Origin: a virus
Direction: 5' to 3' (one strand)
IMG/VR virus record: IMGVR_UViG_3300033993_001964
Span: 1 to 60,767 of that record
Length of the DNA: 60,767 nt
A program made the translations under genes and the position numbers. The first letter of the stretch is position 1; each line of letters opens with the position of its first letter. Shown piece after piece: positions 1 to 8,161 of the stretch. The notes beneath the pieces were generated by a model. The model did no database searches. It saw only the letters and a program-made list of their open reading frames with translations, and was not told the DNA's origin.

Positions 1-35
1 GTTGTCCAACCCACGCAGCCGTTCAAGTTGTCGAG

Positions 36-425
36 TCAGTTGCTGATAGTCTTGAGGATCCCGAAGTCGTTGTATTTTTCGATGGACCGGAACGTCACCC
101 ATGCGCCCTGTGCTCTGGCGACTGGAACGCACATGACGGCACGCGTCCCGGTGTGAACGAGAATAAAAGCGTCGACGTGCTTGGGAGAGTAGGACTCAAC
201 CTTGCGAGCGCCTCTGCGTATTCGGATTCGATTGCCGTTGCGGCCCGCCGATGCAGTGGCTTTGACTTGCAGGCGCCAGTGCCGGCGGCCCAAGAACGCG
301 ACGAGGTCGTAGCCGTCGTCGATGACTGGGAGGGCCACGTGATAGCCCTCCCGGAGCAATCGCTCCACCGCCATCGACACCCCGATTTCCGCGATGAATC
401 GCCCATCGTTAGCATCCTTGCTCAT
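36..425 (-). CDS. PD-(D/E)XK nuclease-like protein
   Basis: 129 residues from the internal ATG; the longer reading frame only adds sequence that overlaps the helicase gene. The pattern is that of PD-(D/E)XK proteins resembling group I intron-associated endonucleases: a helix with Glu13, then Asp40 in DDGYDLVAF, and Gln53-x-Lys55 in RLQVKAT on the next strand, followed by a Tyr/His-rich stretch ending in VDAFILV. Gln in place of Glu before the Lys is common in this fold. It is the last gene of the leftward recombination module (exonuclease, ERF, helicase), so a role in resolving or trimming recombination intermediates is plausible but inferred. Confidence 0.72.
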   Translation of the reverse strand: MSKDANDGRFIAEIGVSMAVERLLREGYHVALPVIDDGYDLVAFLGRRHWRLQVKATASAGRNGNRIRIRRGARKVESYSPKHVDAFILVHTGTRAVMCVPVARAQGAWVTFRSIEKYNDFGILKTISN

Positions 426-433
426 CTGGCCCC

Positions 434-1939
434 CTATGCGGCGGCGGTCTTCCTGCGGTCCAGTTCCTTCTGAACTGCCTGCTTGAACGGACTGTCCTTC
501 TTGTTCGACTCGTGCACCCACTGCAGGTAGCCTTCGGGAAGCGAGTCGAGTCGCTGGCCCTTGTACTTTCCGTACAACATTCGCCAGGCTCGGCCCTTCT
601 TTTCCTCAGGCTCCGAGAACAGGTCACGCGAGTTGTGATCGAACGTCACGCCAACCAGTAACGCCCTCCGCTTTTCGCGTAGTTCGGCGGCCTTCGCTTC
701 CATCTCGGCCAGGTCGAACTCGTCAGCTTCGCGGATGGCATCAACGGCGTCCGTGCCGTCCATCGACAGGCCTGAGCTTATGCGCTCTCGCCTTTTTGCG
801 CAAGCACGAGACTTGGCATCGAGCACGTCCAAGGCGCTCAGGAGTTGGTGCGACCGGCTGCTGTCCGTGATGTCGTAGATGTTGAAGTGCGGCTTGCCGG
901 ATGCGGCAATAGCGGCCAGCCGTTCCTCCTTGCTCATGTCCGGGTGGATGACTCCTGGCAGGGCACGCGTCCCACGACCCAGACGCTGCTCGTACCGGGA
1001 CAGGCTGCGGGTTGGGGCTGCCATGTAAATGTTTCGCAGCTCGGGATGATCCCATCCGTACCCCAGAATGCCCACGTTGACAATGATCTTGGTTTCGCCC
1101 TTGAGGAAGGCGTCCATGTTGTCCTTCCGTTCGACCAGGTTCTGCTTGCTATGAACAATGCTCGTCTTCTTGTCATAGCGCTCGAACACTTCCGTCAGGA
1201 GCTTGGCCTGCCGGACGTTACATGCGTAGACAACGCTGGGCTGGTGGTTGTGAGTCTGTAGTACCAGCGACGAAACCTCCTGGACGTAATGCTCGGCCGT
1301 GAGTACGGCGGCGAGCTGCTTCTTGTCCCACTCCCCGCACACTTCGTCCACCAGAGTCATGTCCAGGCTCTTGGACTCTGACATAAAGCACTTGGGCGGC
1401 ACGAGGTAGCCATCCTCGATGCCCTCCATTAGGGAGTACACGACCTGCGGTCTCGGCCAGTACCTCAGCGCCTTTCCCTTGCCCTTGTATGGCGTGGCAC
1501 TGAAGCCCACGATCGTCGCACCCTGAGCCTCGAAGTGCTTCAGCATTTCCTCGAGTCGGGGCGTGATACCGACATGGCATTCGTCCACCAAAACGAGGCT
1601 GACCCTGTCGTACCCGGAGGCCTTGTACCTGTTGCCTGATAGCAGGCTGTCTCGTGAGCCGACGATGATGCGTCGACGCAGGTCGGCCCGCATCAGTCCC
1701 TGCTCAATGTCGCAGCGTTCGTCCAGCCGCAGCTCCAGCCGGTCTCTGGCCTGCTTCATCAGGTCGATGAGCGGGGCAATGACCAGCGGGTGCTTGGCCA
1801 AGCGGCACAGCTCGGACATGACTTCAGTCTTGCCTGAGCCGACCGGCTGGCAGACCACGATCCTGCGGTCGCCAGCCTTAGCGGCACTGCAAACCTTGCT
1901 AACTGCGGACTTCTGGTAGTCGCGGAGCTTGACGGTCAT
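434..1939 (-). CDS. SF2 DEAD/DEAH-type helicase
   Basis: 501 residues from the ATG that overlaps the preceding gene by ATGA; the longer open frame upstream overlaps that gene. It begins with a Q-motif-like LRDYQKSAV. Walker A is QPVGSGKTE (31-39), motif II is DECH (119-122), motif III is SAT (147-149) and motif VI is QRLGRGTR (318-325). These are the ATPase and helicase motifs of superfamily 2, close to the phage UvsW/RecG-like and type III restriction-like DExH helicases. The last 60 residues hold MLYGKYKGQRLDSLPEGYL, resembling the small DUF3820 domain. In its operon it probably remodels recombination or replication intermediates. The host must supply the polymerase, as none is seen here. 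Confidence 0.9.
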   Translation of the reverse strand: MTVKLRDYQKSAVSKVCSAAKAGDRRIVVCQPVGSGKTEVMSELCRLAKHPLVIAPLIDLMKQARDRLELRLDERCDIEQGLMRADLRRRIIVGSRDSLLSGNRYKASGYDRVSLVLVDECHVGITPRLEEMLKHFEAQGATIVGFSATPYKGKGKALRYWPRPQVVYSLMEGIEDGYLVPPKCFMSESKSLDMTLVDEVCGEWDKKQLAAVLTAEHYVQEVSSLVLQTHNHQPSVVYACNVRQAKLLTEVFERYDKKTSIVHSKQNLVERKDNMDAFLKGETKIIVNVGILGYGWDHPELRNIYMAAPTRSLSRYEQRLGRGTRALPGVIHPDMSKEERLAAIAASGKPHFNIYDITDSSRSHQLLSALDVLDAKSRACAKRRERISSGLSMDGTDAVDAIREADEFDLAEMEAKAAELREKRRALLVGVTFDHNSRDLFSEPEEKKGRAWRMLYGKYKGQRLDSLPEGYLQWVHESNKKDSPFKQAVQKELDRRKTAAA

Positions 1940-2205
1940 CTGTTTCGCCTGCCTTTCTTGCGCTTCTTCCTTTTCTTGTCCGGCTCTTGGGCCGGCGGCA
2001 GGTCGAAAGGCAGGTCCGCGTCCACGATCACGGGCTCCGGAAGCCGCACCGCCTCCAGGATCCGGCTCAGAATGTCGAGCTCGGCCAGCAGCTGGGGGAC
2101 GATGTGGATCAGGAGCTTGCGAAGCGTGGGTGCATCGAAGTTGTCCGTCTCTTGGACGGCCCCAATGACCGTCTGGCAAAGCTCAACGAGTTCACGATTG
2201 ACCAT
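1936..2205 (-). CDS. Hypothetical small protein upstream of helicase
   Basis: 89 residues starting MVNRELVELCQ; the stop overlaps the helicase start in an ATGA junction, so the two are probably translationally coupled. Residues 1-55 look helical. The middle is acidic and proline-rich and the tail is extremely basic (KKRKKRKKGRR), which suggests nucleic-acid contact. No family was recognised. The position between an ERF annealing protein and a helicase makes an accessory role in recombination the best guess. Confidence 0.7.
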   Translation of the reverse strand: MVNRELVELCQTVIGAVQETDNFDAPTLRKLLIHIVPQLLAELDILSRILEAVRLPEPVIVDADLPFDLPPAQEPDKKRKKRKKGRRNR

Positions 2206-2288
2206 GTGACGTCCTTGTGTGTGAAAAACCCCCTGTGCTGAAGGCTGGAGGGTGCAGCCCGGAGAAGCGGCCAGCACTCCGTGTCTCA

Positions 2289-2981
2289 CTAGGCAGGAAC
2301 GGGCTGCTTTTTCCGTGCGGCTGCAGACTTGTTGGCGTCGTCGGCCATGCTCGCCAGGTCTTCGTAGGCAGACTTGCGAACAGTGCCGGACTTCACGTGC
2401 TCAGCCACCCGATCGAGGATCGCCTTGCGCCGCTCAGGGTCGGCTGCGTCGTTCAGGCTCTTGATGGCCATGTCAACGATCCGCTTCTCGCCAGATGCAG
2501 CCTGCTCTTTGGCCAGCTCCTCTGCTGTCGTGCCATCGTCGTCGTCGTCGGCAGCCAGACCGACCAGCGCACAGTAGGCGGCACGACGTGCGTACGTGAT
2601 CGCCGCCGCCAGCCTCTGAGGATCGGCGGTCGAGGCCTTGATGGGCAGGTTGCTGTCGATGAACTCTCCGCTGCTGTGCAGAAGCTGCGTGCACAGGACG
2701 ATGTCGCCGTCCGTGTTGTTCGTCAGCGTCTGGACAACGACCAGCCCATGCTCGGCGAGCGCTCGGCTTGCCGCCTTGTGGCATTGGGCAAGGTCGGCGT
2801 AGTCCTTGACTGGCTTGCCGTCCGGTCCCTTCTTGGCGAAGTGGCTGGACCTGTTGCGAACCAGCGGCTCCATGTTGGGGATGGACTTCGCCAGAGCCTC
2901 AGCAAGCTTGGCCGTGCCCATCGGGCAGCGGTCCATGAGGGTGTAGATCTTCTTCTGCGGATACATCGTTCCTTCGATCAT
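2289..2981 (-). CDS. erf: ERF-family single-strand annealing protein
   Basis: 230 residues. The ERF superfamily pattern is clear: YADLAQCHKAASRALAEHGL, then a T-QLLHSSGEFI-like strand, AAAITYARRAAYCALVGL and an acidic DDDDDG run. ERF proteins form rings on ssDNA and anneal complementary strands, typically working with a 5'-3' exonuclease to circularise or recombine phage DNA. The gene overlaps the RecE-like exonuclease gene by ATGA, the usual exonuclease/annealase pairing. The tail (SAAARKKQPVPA) is short and basic. An alternative start five codons downstream (MYPQKK) is possible. Confidence 0.92.
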   Translation of the reverse strand: MIEGTMYPQKKIYTLMDRCPMGTAKLAEALAKSIPNMEPLVRNRSSHFAKKGPDGKPVKDYADLAQCHKAASRALAEHGLVVVQTLTNNTDGDIVLCTQLLHSSGEFIDSNLPIKASTADPQRLAAAITYARRAAYCALVGLAADDDDDGTTAEELAKEQAASGEKRIVDMAIKSLNDAADPERRKAILDRVAEHVKSGTVRKSAYEDLASMADDANKSAAARKKQPVPA

Positions 2982-3883
2982 GACATTCTCCTGATGTGTG
3001 CCGGGACTGGCAGTTCAACGACCTCGCCGTGCTGGTCCGGCATCCAGTAGTCGAGGTCCATGCGGATCCGTATGTCCGCGAGAGAAGCCATTAGGCGTCG
3101 TCGTCCATCGGAGACGAGGTCCAGTGGCAAAGTCACAACGTGGCACTGATGCGGCCACACTGTGCTGACAACAACAAAGTTCAGCGGTCGGGGATCCATC
3201 CCCAGCGCTTCCATGCCCCACTGGTAATGCGCATCCTGCGCGTGGTAGCCGTACGTAACGACGGACTTCCAGAAGGAGTCGAGGATGTCTGCTTCTTTGG
3301 TGGTCTTGAGATCCACCCACGCAGACTGAGAGATGAGGTCGGGCCGGCACCTGAGCAGCTGTCCATCTGGGCCTTCCCAGCGGACGCTGACCTCGTGGGC
3401 CACCGCTTCCTCGATGAGCTTCCGGGCAGCCCGGTGCTCCATGACGGCGTCGATCTCACGCCGGAGCTGCTTGATCTCCTTGCCGGAAACCAGCTCCATG
3501 CCGGGTGCGTTCTCGAGGGCCCATTGCTGGGCCTTTTTCCCGACCTGCCCCGTTTCCGTCAGAGTGTCCTCTGGCGGGGCGACCAGCTCCTCGAAGAGCC
3601 GTTCGCCTACCTCCAGCCACCTGTGCAGCCGGGTTCCATGCGCTAGGGCGGCCGACTCTTCCGACTGTATGGACCGGGCAACATGGCGAAGGTAGAAATA
3701 CCTAGCACCCCGCGAGGCGTGATCCCAGAGCTGGGACTTCGACCATCCTGCGGAGGCGTGATAGGCCGAGTTGGCCTCACCCTCCGCAGCGGATGGGAGT
3801 TCCGGGAATGGGCGATACTGGGCTCGAACCAGTGACCCCCAGCTTGTCGAGCTGGGGGTAGACAACGCCTGATCGCGGGGCAT
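2978..3883 (-). CDS. RecE-like PD-(D/E)XK exonuclease
   Basis: 301 residues if the MPRDQ ATG is used. Family motifs: GTRLHRWLE (His87) matches the RecE/exonuclease VIII GTxxHxxLE box, and the catalytic core is RCRPDLI (Asp182) followed by WVDLKTTK (Asp191, Lys193). It would resect dsDNA 5'-3' to make the ssDNA used by the ERF protein encoded next to it (ATGA overlap). The first 26 or so codons read straight through the tRNA-Val-like attP core, and no ATG, GTG or TTG lies in frame between attP and the conserved domain, so the start must be upstream of attP. The SD for this ATG is weak (AGGCAGT). An ATG eight codons further up overlaps the integrase start. Confidence 0.85.
   Translation of the reverse strand: MPRDQALSTPSSTSWGSLVRAQYRPFPELPSAAEGEANSAYHASAGWSKSQLWDHASRGARYFYLRHVARSIQSEESAALAHGTRLHRWLEVGERLFEELVAPPEDTLTETGQVGKKAQQWALENAPGMELVSGKEIKQLRREIDAVMEHRAARKLIEEAVAHEVSVRWEGPDGQLLRCRPDLISQSAWVDLKTTKEADILDSFWKSVVTYGYHAQDAHYQWGMEALGMDPRPLNFVVVSTVWPHQCHVVTLPLDLVSDGRRRLMASLADIRIRMDLDYWMPDQHGEVVELPVPAHIRRMS
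3809..3855 (-). other. attP core: 3' half of tRNA-Val(GAC)
   Basis: Read on the minus strand this is a full tRNA 3' half: a 5-bp anticodon stem CCAGC/GCTGG around a loop with anticodon GAC, a 5-nt variable region, T arm ACTGG-TTCGAGC-CCAGT, acceptor strand ATCGCCC and discriminator A. The matching 5' acceptor strand GGGCGAT is absent upstream, so it is not a gene. Position 33 is C instead of the near-invariant U. The integrase gene starts 50 bases away. A tRNA 3' half next to an integrase is the classic attP arrangement, so integration into the 3' end of a host tRNA-Val(GAC) gene is predicted. Confidence 0.85.
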
Positions 3884-3905
3884 ACTGCCTATTAAGGGGG
3901 TTGTC

Positions 3906-4715
3906 ATGTCACCGAAGTCTCTGGTGTTGGAATACCTGGACGGCCGCGAGTGCCATCCTGAGTACCGCCGGGCGATGATTGCTCTGGCAAGTCGGCTGTC
4001 CGACCTGACCGCAGCAGCAGTCAACGCGCATCTCCGTATGCGTGCAGAATCCTGTTCGGCAACCACCGTCGCCAATGAGCGGCGGATGGTGCTTACCTTG
4101 TGGCGATGGGCTTGGGAGGAAGGCCGGATCGACTCGGCGCCGCGAGGCGTCATGAAGATCAAGAACCACCAGAAGCCCGTTCGTGCCTGGACTATCGCCG
4201 AGTGCCGCGAACTCGTCAAGGGGTCGGAAAAGTTTTTTGGCCAGCGACTTCGCAACGGAGCAGACGTTGGCAAGTTTTTGCAGTGCTGGGTGCTGCTTGC
4301 CTACGAGACGGGAGCCCGCTACGGCGACGTGTTTGCATGGAAGAAGGGGAACTTTGCGGGGTCTACGGTGAGTTGGGTTACGTCCAAGACGGGAGTGCCG
4401 TGCACGCGAGTGGTCTCGCCCAAAGCAATGGAACTGGTCGCGGACATGCTGAACGCCAGCCCGGACGATCGAGTGCTGGGCTGGGCGTGCTGCCGTCGCC
4501 AGTCGTTCCGTCTTATGCGCAAGCTAATAGCCTCCTGCCTGCCTGGCGGCAGCGGTAGGTGGCTTCGGAGGTCAGCCGCCACCCATCTGGAACTTAATCA
4601 GCCCGGAAAGGCGCAATGGTTCCTAGCACACAAGACAGCAGGATTGGCGGCCAGGCACTACCTGGACCAGTCCCAGCTGGTATCGGAAACCCTCAAGCCT
4701 CCGAGCATCTACTGA
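3906..4715 (+). CDS. int: Tyrosine recombinase (integrase)
   Basis: 269 residues with a strong SD (AAGGGGG) 5 bases before the ATG. An N-terminal SAM-like core-binding region (about 1-85) is followed by the catalytic domain: Arg138 in ETGARYGD, Lys161 in the beta hairpin SKTG, RWLRR (218-222) where the HxxR box should be, His242 in AHKTAG and Tyr252 in RHYLD. Box II has Arg at the usual His position. It would integrate and excise the phage at the adjacent tRNA-Val attP. It runs against the leftward operons and its last 7 bases overlap the end of the 1146-residue virion gene. No excisionase was recognised. Confidence 0.92.
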   Translation: MSPKSLVLEYLDGRECHPEYRRAMIALASRLSDLTAAAVNAHLRMRAESCSATTVANERRMVLTLWRWAWEEGRIDSAPRGVMKIKNHQKPVRAWTIAECRELVKGSEKFFGQRLRNGADVGKFLQCWVLLAYETGARYGDVFAWKKGNFAGSTVSWVTSKTGVPCTRVVSPKAMELVADMLNASPDDRVLGWACCRRQSFRLMRKLIASCLPGGSGRWLRRSAATHLELNQPGKAQWFLAHKTAGLAARHYLDQSQLVSETLKPPSIY

Positions 4716-7700
4716 ACAACGAATGGGTTGCCGCCAAATACTCCGGGCCCAGCGCCTGCCTTCTTTCCATCACGGCGGGCCTTCTGGATCTCGGAGCGCT
4801 TTTGGCGCGCCAACTCAAATGCGTCCAGAGCGTTCTTCGGCACCATCGCGCGTTGACTCTCCGGGATGTACGGAATCGAAACGTCCTTCGTGTACGGAGC
4901 CGCAAGCTCCTGGAGCCGCTTGATCTGGTCTTCGGCGATGCGGTCCTTTGACATCGCACGGAAGCGACCGAGACCCATTTGGTTGAACGTCGTGTCGAAT
5001 GCACGAGAGCCGAACGAGCGATCCTCGTCGTTGCCGATCAAGCTGGCGGCAAGCCTGGCCGGCTGCGAAGCAAAAGGGATCAGATCAATAGCGCGGTCAA
5101 GGCCAGCAGGGATTCTCCCGGTGCCCGCATCAGGACCAGCAACAGCTCTGGCAATCTTGCTGTACGGTCCGTAGCCTTTGGCAAGGTGGCCGATCGGTTC
5201 CTTAGTAAAGGCGTCTTGACCAGTGAGCAACTCGCCGCCGACGCGAATCAGCGGCGACATGCCCTGCAATACGTTGCCGAGCGTGTTGCTAGCGGACGAC
5301 GGGTCAAACATCTGCAGCTGGTCGTAGCCAGGCAAGTCCACGTCAGTGAAGTAGCGCGTGTAGTTGGGGTCGTCGCTACCCAAGAAAGGCATGTTGTCCG
5401 GGATCGGAACTGCAAACTGCGACCGAAGCTGCTCAGGGATGTACGGCTCGTCGTCAGTTGGGTTCTGCAGGTTCTCGTACACCCGCAGGCCCTGTCCGTA
5501 CCGCCCGCCCGGCCGCTCAAGCAGCTGCCGACCAGCCTCAGCTGTGATGCGTGACGTGTACGCGTAGAACGGCATGAAGGAATCGCGGAACTGCTTTTCG
5601 ACAGTGGTCAGAGAGTCGTAGTCGACGTGCGCGCGTTTCATGCGGCGAGCTGCTTCCTCTGGCGATATGCCCTGAAGCAGCAGGGAGTTGTAGCCTGTTA
5701 GTCGGTTAATCGTGTCCGACAGGTTTCCAGCCCGGCCGCCGGCAGCGGCGATCGGATTCTTGTCCAGGTTCATGAAGTTGGCCCAGTTGTCCGCCTTGAA
5801 AAGCGGCGAAGCAGCGTCGGACCAACTCATTGGATTGACGCCTGGCATCAGCTCCGTCATCGGCGTGCCTGCCGACTCCAGACCTACGTCGCGTAGGTAT
5901 CCTCCGCCCAGCAATCCTTCTGCTGCGAGGTCAGAGTAATACCGCGCGGCCCTGTCTGAGGCTGGGTAGCTGGAGTATCGCGGCATCTGCCCTAAGAACG
6001 CAACGAACTCAGGATCAAACGCAGACTTCTTGGCCAACTCTCTTGCTGTGACGTACGGCTTGCCAGAGAACAGATCAACGATGTGCCGCATTATCGGCAT
6101 GGCGCGCATGTCCAGCGCACCCTCAAGCCAGTTGGAGAACATGCCGCTGTAAAGGTCGCGCACTATGCGTCGCGGCATAGCAAGAACGCCGGCCTTCCAT
6201 CCCCGATTGAACCATCGCAAGGGCTTGAGCAATGTCTCAACGGACTCGGGCTTAGAAAACGCATCCTGAACCTTGAGCATCCGGTTGATGTCATCTTCCG
6301 GAACAGAGTATTTGGCTAGCTCAATCTTGTCTGCCTGTTCGCCGGTGACCTCAGCCAGCCGGCGGCGCATCTGCTGGCGTGCGCCCTCTTCTCCGAGCTC
6401 GCCCTGCACGGTGCGAGCGCCGAATCTCTTGAGGGCCTCGCTGAGCGGAATGCTCTTGCCGCCTTCTACAAAAGGTGCGGGCGTGGGCTTGGCAATGGCG
6501 GCGATCGAGTCGTAGATCGACTTCTGCACGGCGCCTGCGCCAGCACGCCCGGACACGTAGTCCATGACCGTCTTGGTGGGATGCTGAGCGTACAGCTGGG
6601 TCGGACCTGCCGCCGTCTCTGGCAGCAGATGCAGGAGTCTGGCTAGCTGAAGCCCTTGCTTCTTGCCTTCGTCGGTGACTTCGCCGTACAGCTTCTCGGC
6701 GATGTGAATGGCAGCAGCGTCGTCGGTAGTTGCCGTACGCTTCGGGCCAGCCACGACAGGGTCAAGGCTAAGGTCAAAAGCAATCGTGTCTCGACCGCCC
6801 GGAACCTTAAGTGCGTCAGTGCGCGCCATCTGGTCTGGCGTCATGGTGCCAAGCACGCGCCCCAGAGAAGACGACGATCCCTGCTCACGACCAAGCACCC
6901 CATCCAGGCGGCGCGGCAGGTAGCCAGCCACATTCGGGTCATCCAGCGTGCCGCCATTCAGGCCGAGCTCGCGGAACTCTGGCGGCAACTCTGCGGCCTT
7001 CTCGTCCCACCAGTTCAGGTAGTTGCGAATCGCAGGGCTGCTGTCCGCTTTAGCGGCGTCGGCAGCTGCGTTCGGGTTCTCAAGAGGCTTGTCCATTAGG
7101 CGGCCAAGCGTGCGGTTGCCCTCTTCTGAGAAGACCTCTGGCGCACCCTGATACAGCTTGGAGGCCTGGTAGACAGCCTCCCTCCTGGCTTCTTTCTGGG
7201 CGGCCTTTCGTGCGTCGTCTGCCCCAGCAAACGCCGCCTGCTGCGCTGCGTCAGTGCCGCCGCCAACAGCGTTGTTGGTAAGAGACGCAAGCACTCGGCC
7301 AGGTCCGGACCAGCGAGCGATGTCGTCCACCTTGTCCATCGCGTCGGTGTACATATCGCCGACGAACGGGATGTTGAACGTGGCTCGAGCATCGTGCATG
7401 AACGACGGCGCCAGGCCAACATCCCCACCGAGACGCTGGGTGCGGAGTACGTCGTACTGGCCCTCGATGCCCTGCTTGCGCAGCCAGTCCCGGACCGACC
7501 TCTGCGCCTCCTCCGGATTGGGCGCGTAGTCGATCAGGTTGCCAAGCGTCCCGTACTTGCGTGCCGCACGGCGCCCGACGAGCGGTCGGCCCACCACGTC
7601 CGTCTCGCTCAGCGTCTCACGGCCCAGCTTCTGACCCAGCTTGGTGGCGTAGGCCGTAGCCCGCTCCGTGAGCTCGGGCGCCAGGTCTTCGGCGGAGTTG

Positions 7701-8149
7701 ACGAACGCACGAGACAGCGTTTGCGGCGCGCTCTTGAGCAGGCCGGCTGCGTCCGCCGCTCTTCCTGCCGTGCCAAGCGCACGTATGGCGCCAGTGGCGT
7801 AGTTCAAGGGGTCGGTGAGAATCTCAGCCCCGACGCCGGCGCTCCAGTTAGCCCAGTTGTCTTCGTCGCCAACGAGTCCGTGCTCACGCAGCAGCTCGCG
7901 ACCGGACGTGCGATCGTCCTCTGATGCGAACACCTCGCTCAGCCCCCTGCCCAGCCCGCCCGCCAGCGTGCCTCGAGCAAACGCGCCTGGCGTATCGAGC
8001 GCCCACAGCAGGCTGGACAGAGTGCCGCCTGTGGTGTCCTTCACGTAGCCCAGCAAGTCTTGCTCGGACTGTGGATCGACTACGTACTTCGGCTTAGTGC
8101 CAGTCGGTACGGCAAACGGATTAGGACCAAAGACGTCGACGCCAGCCAT
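4709..8149 (-). CDS. Large putative internal virion protein (1146 aa)
   Basis: 1146 residues, last gene of the leftward structural operon. No enzymatic motif is evident. The N terminus (VFGPNPFAVP) and C terminus (VFGGNPFVVQ) carry similar short motifs. The middle is largely helical and rich in Ala, Arg and Asp, with a more hydrophobic region around FNRGWKAGVLAMPRRIVRDL and conserved-looking SFMPFYAYTSRITAEAG. With the two genes before it, it forms a trio of giant proteins encoded after the tail genes, the position of ejection or internal virion proteins in podoviruses. That role is inferred from size and order. Confidence 0.7.
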   Translation of the reverse strand: MAGVDVFGPNPFAVPTGTKPKYVVDPQSEQDLLGYVKDTTGGTLSSLLWALDTPGAFARGTLAGGLGRGLSEVFASEDDRTSGRELLREHGLVGDEDNWANWSAGVGAEILTDPLNYATGAIRALGTAGRAADAAGLLKSAPQTLSRAFVNSAEDLAPELTERATAYATKLGQKLGRETLSETDVVGRPLVGRRAARKYGTLGNLIDYAPNPEEAQRSVRDWLRKQGIEGQYDVLRTQRLGGDVGLAPSFMHDARATFNIPFVGDMYTDAMDKVDDIARWSGPGRVLASLTNNAVGGGTDAAQQAAFAGADDARKAAQKEARREAVYQASKLYQGAPEVFSEEGNRTLGRLMDKPLENPNAAADAAKADSSPAIRNYLNWWDEKAAELPPEFRELGLNGGTLDDPNVAGYLPRRLDGVLGREQGSSSSLGRVLGTMTPDQMARTDALKVPGGRDTIAFDLSLDPVVAGPKRTATTDDAAAIHIAEKLYGEVTDEGKKQGLQLARLLHLLPETAAGPTQLYAQHPTKTVMDYVSGRAGAGAVQKSIYDSIAAIAKPTPAPFVEGGKSIPLSEALKRFGARTVQGELGEEGARQQMRRRLAEVTGEQADKIELAKYSVPEDDINRMLKVQDAFSKPESVETLLKPLRWFNRGWKAGVLAMPRRIVRDLYSGMFSNWLEGALDMRAMPIMRHIVDLFSGKPYVTARELAKKSAFDPEFVAFLGQMPRYSSYPASDRAARYYSDLAAEGLLGGGYLRDVGLESAGTPMTELMPGVNPMSWSDAASPLFKADNWANFMNLDKNPIAAAGGRAGNLSDTINRLTGYNSLLLQGISPEEAARRMKRAHVDYDSLTTVEKQFRDSFMPFYAYTSRITAEAGRQLLERPGGRYGQGLRVYENLQNPTDDEPYIPEQLRSQFAVPIPDNMPFLGSDDPNYTRYFTDVDLPGYDQLQMFDPSSASNTLGNVLQGMSPLIRVGGELLTGQDAFTKEPIGHLAKGYGPYSKIARAVAGPDAGTGRIPAGLDRAIDLIPFASQPARLAASLIGNDEDRSFGSRAFDTTFNQMGLGRFRAMSKDRIAEDQIKRLQELAAPYTKDVSIPYIPESQRAMVPKNALDAFELARQKRSEIQKARRDGKKAGAGPGVFGGNPFVVQ

Positions 8150-8161
8150 GAGACTTACCTC

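Noticed and set aside
1756-1762. CTGATGA motifs elsewhere as further hammerhead ribozymes
   Set aside because: Minus-strand CTGATGA also occurs near 1756, 16449 and 28999, but all lie inside well-supported coding sequence and lack the GAAA element and stems.
3809-3900. Complete tRNA-Val gene on the minus strand
   Set aside because: The 3' half folds well, but no GGGCGAT acceptor strand or D arm lies at the expected distance upstream, so it is only an attachment-site remnant.
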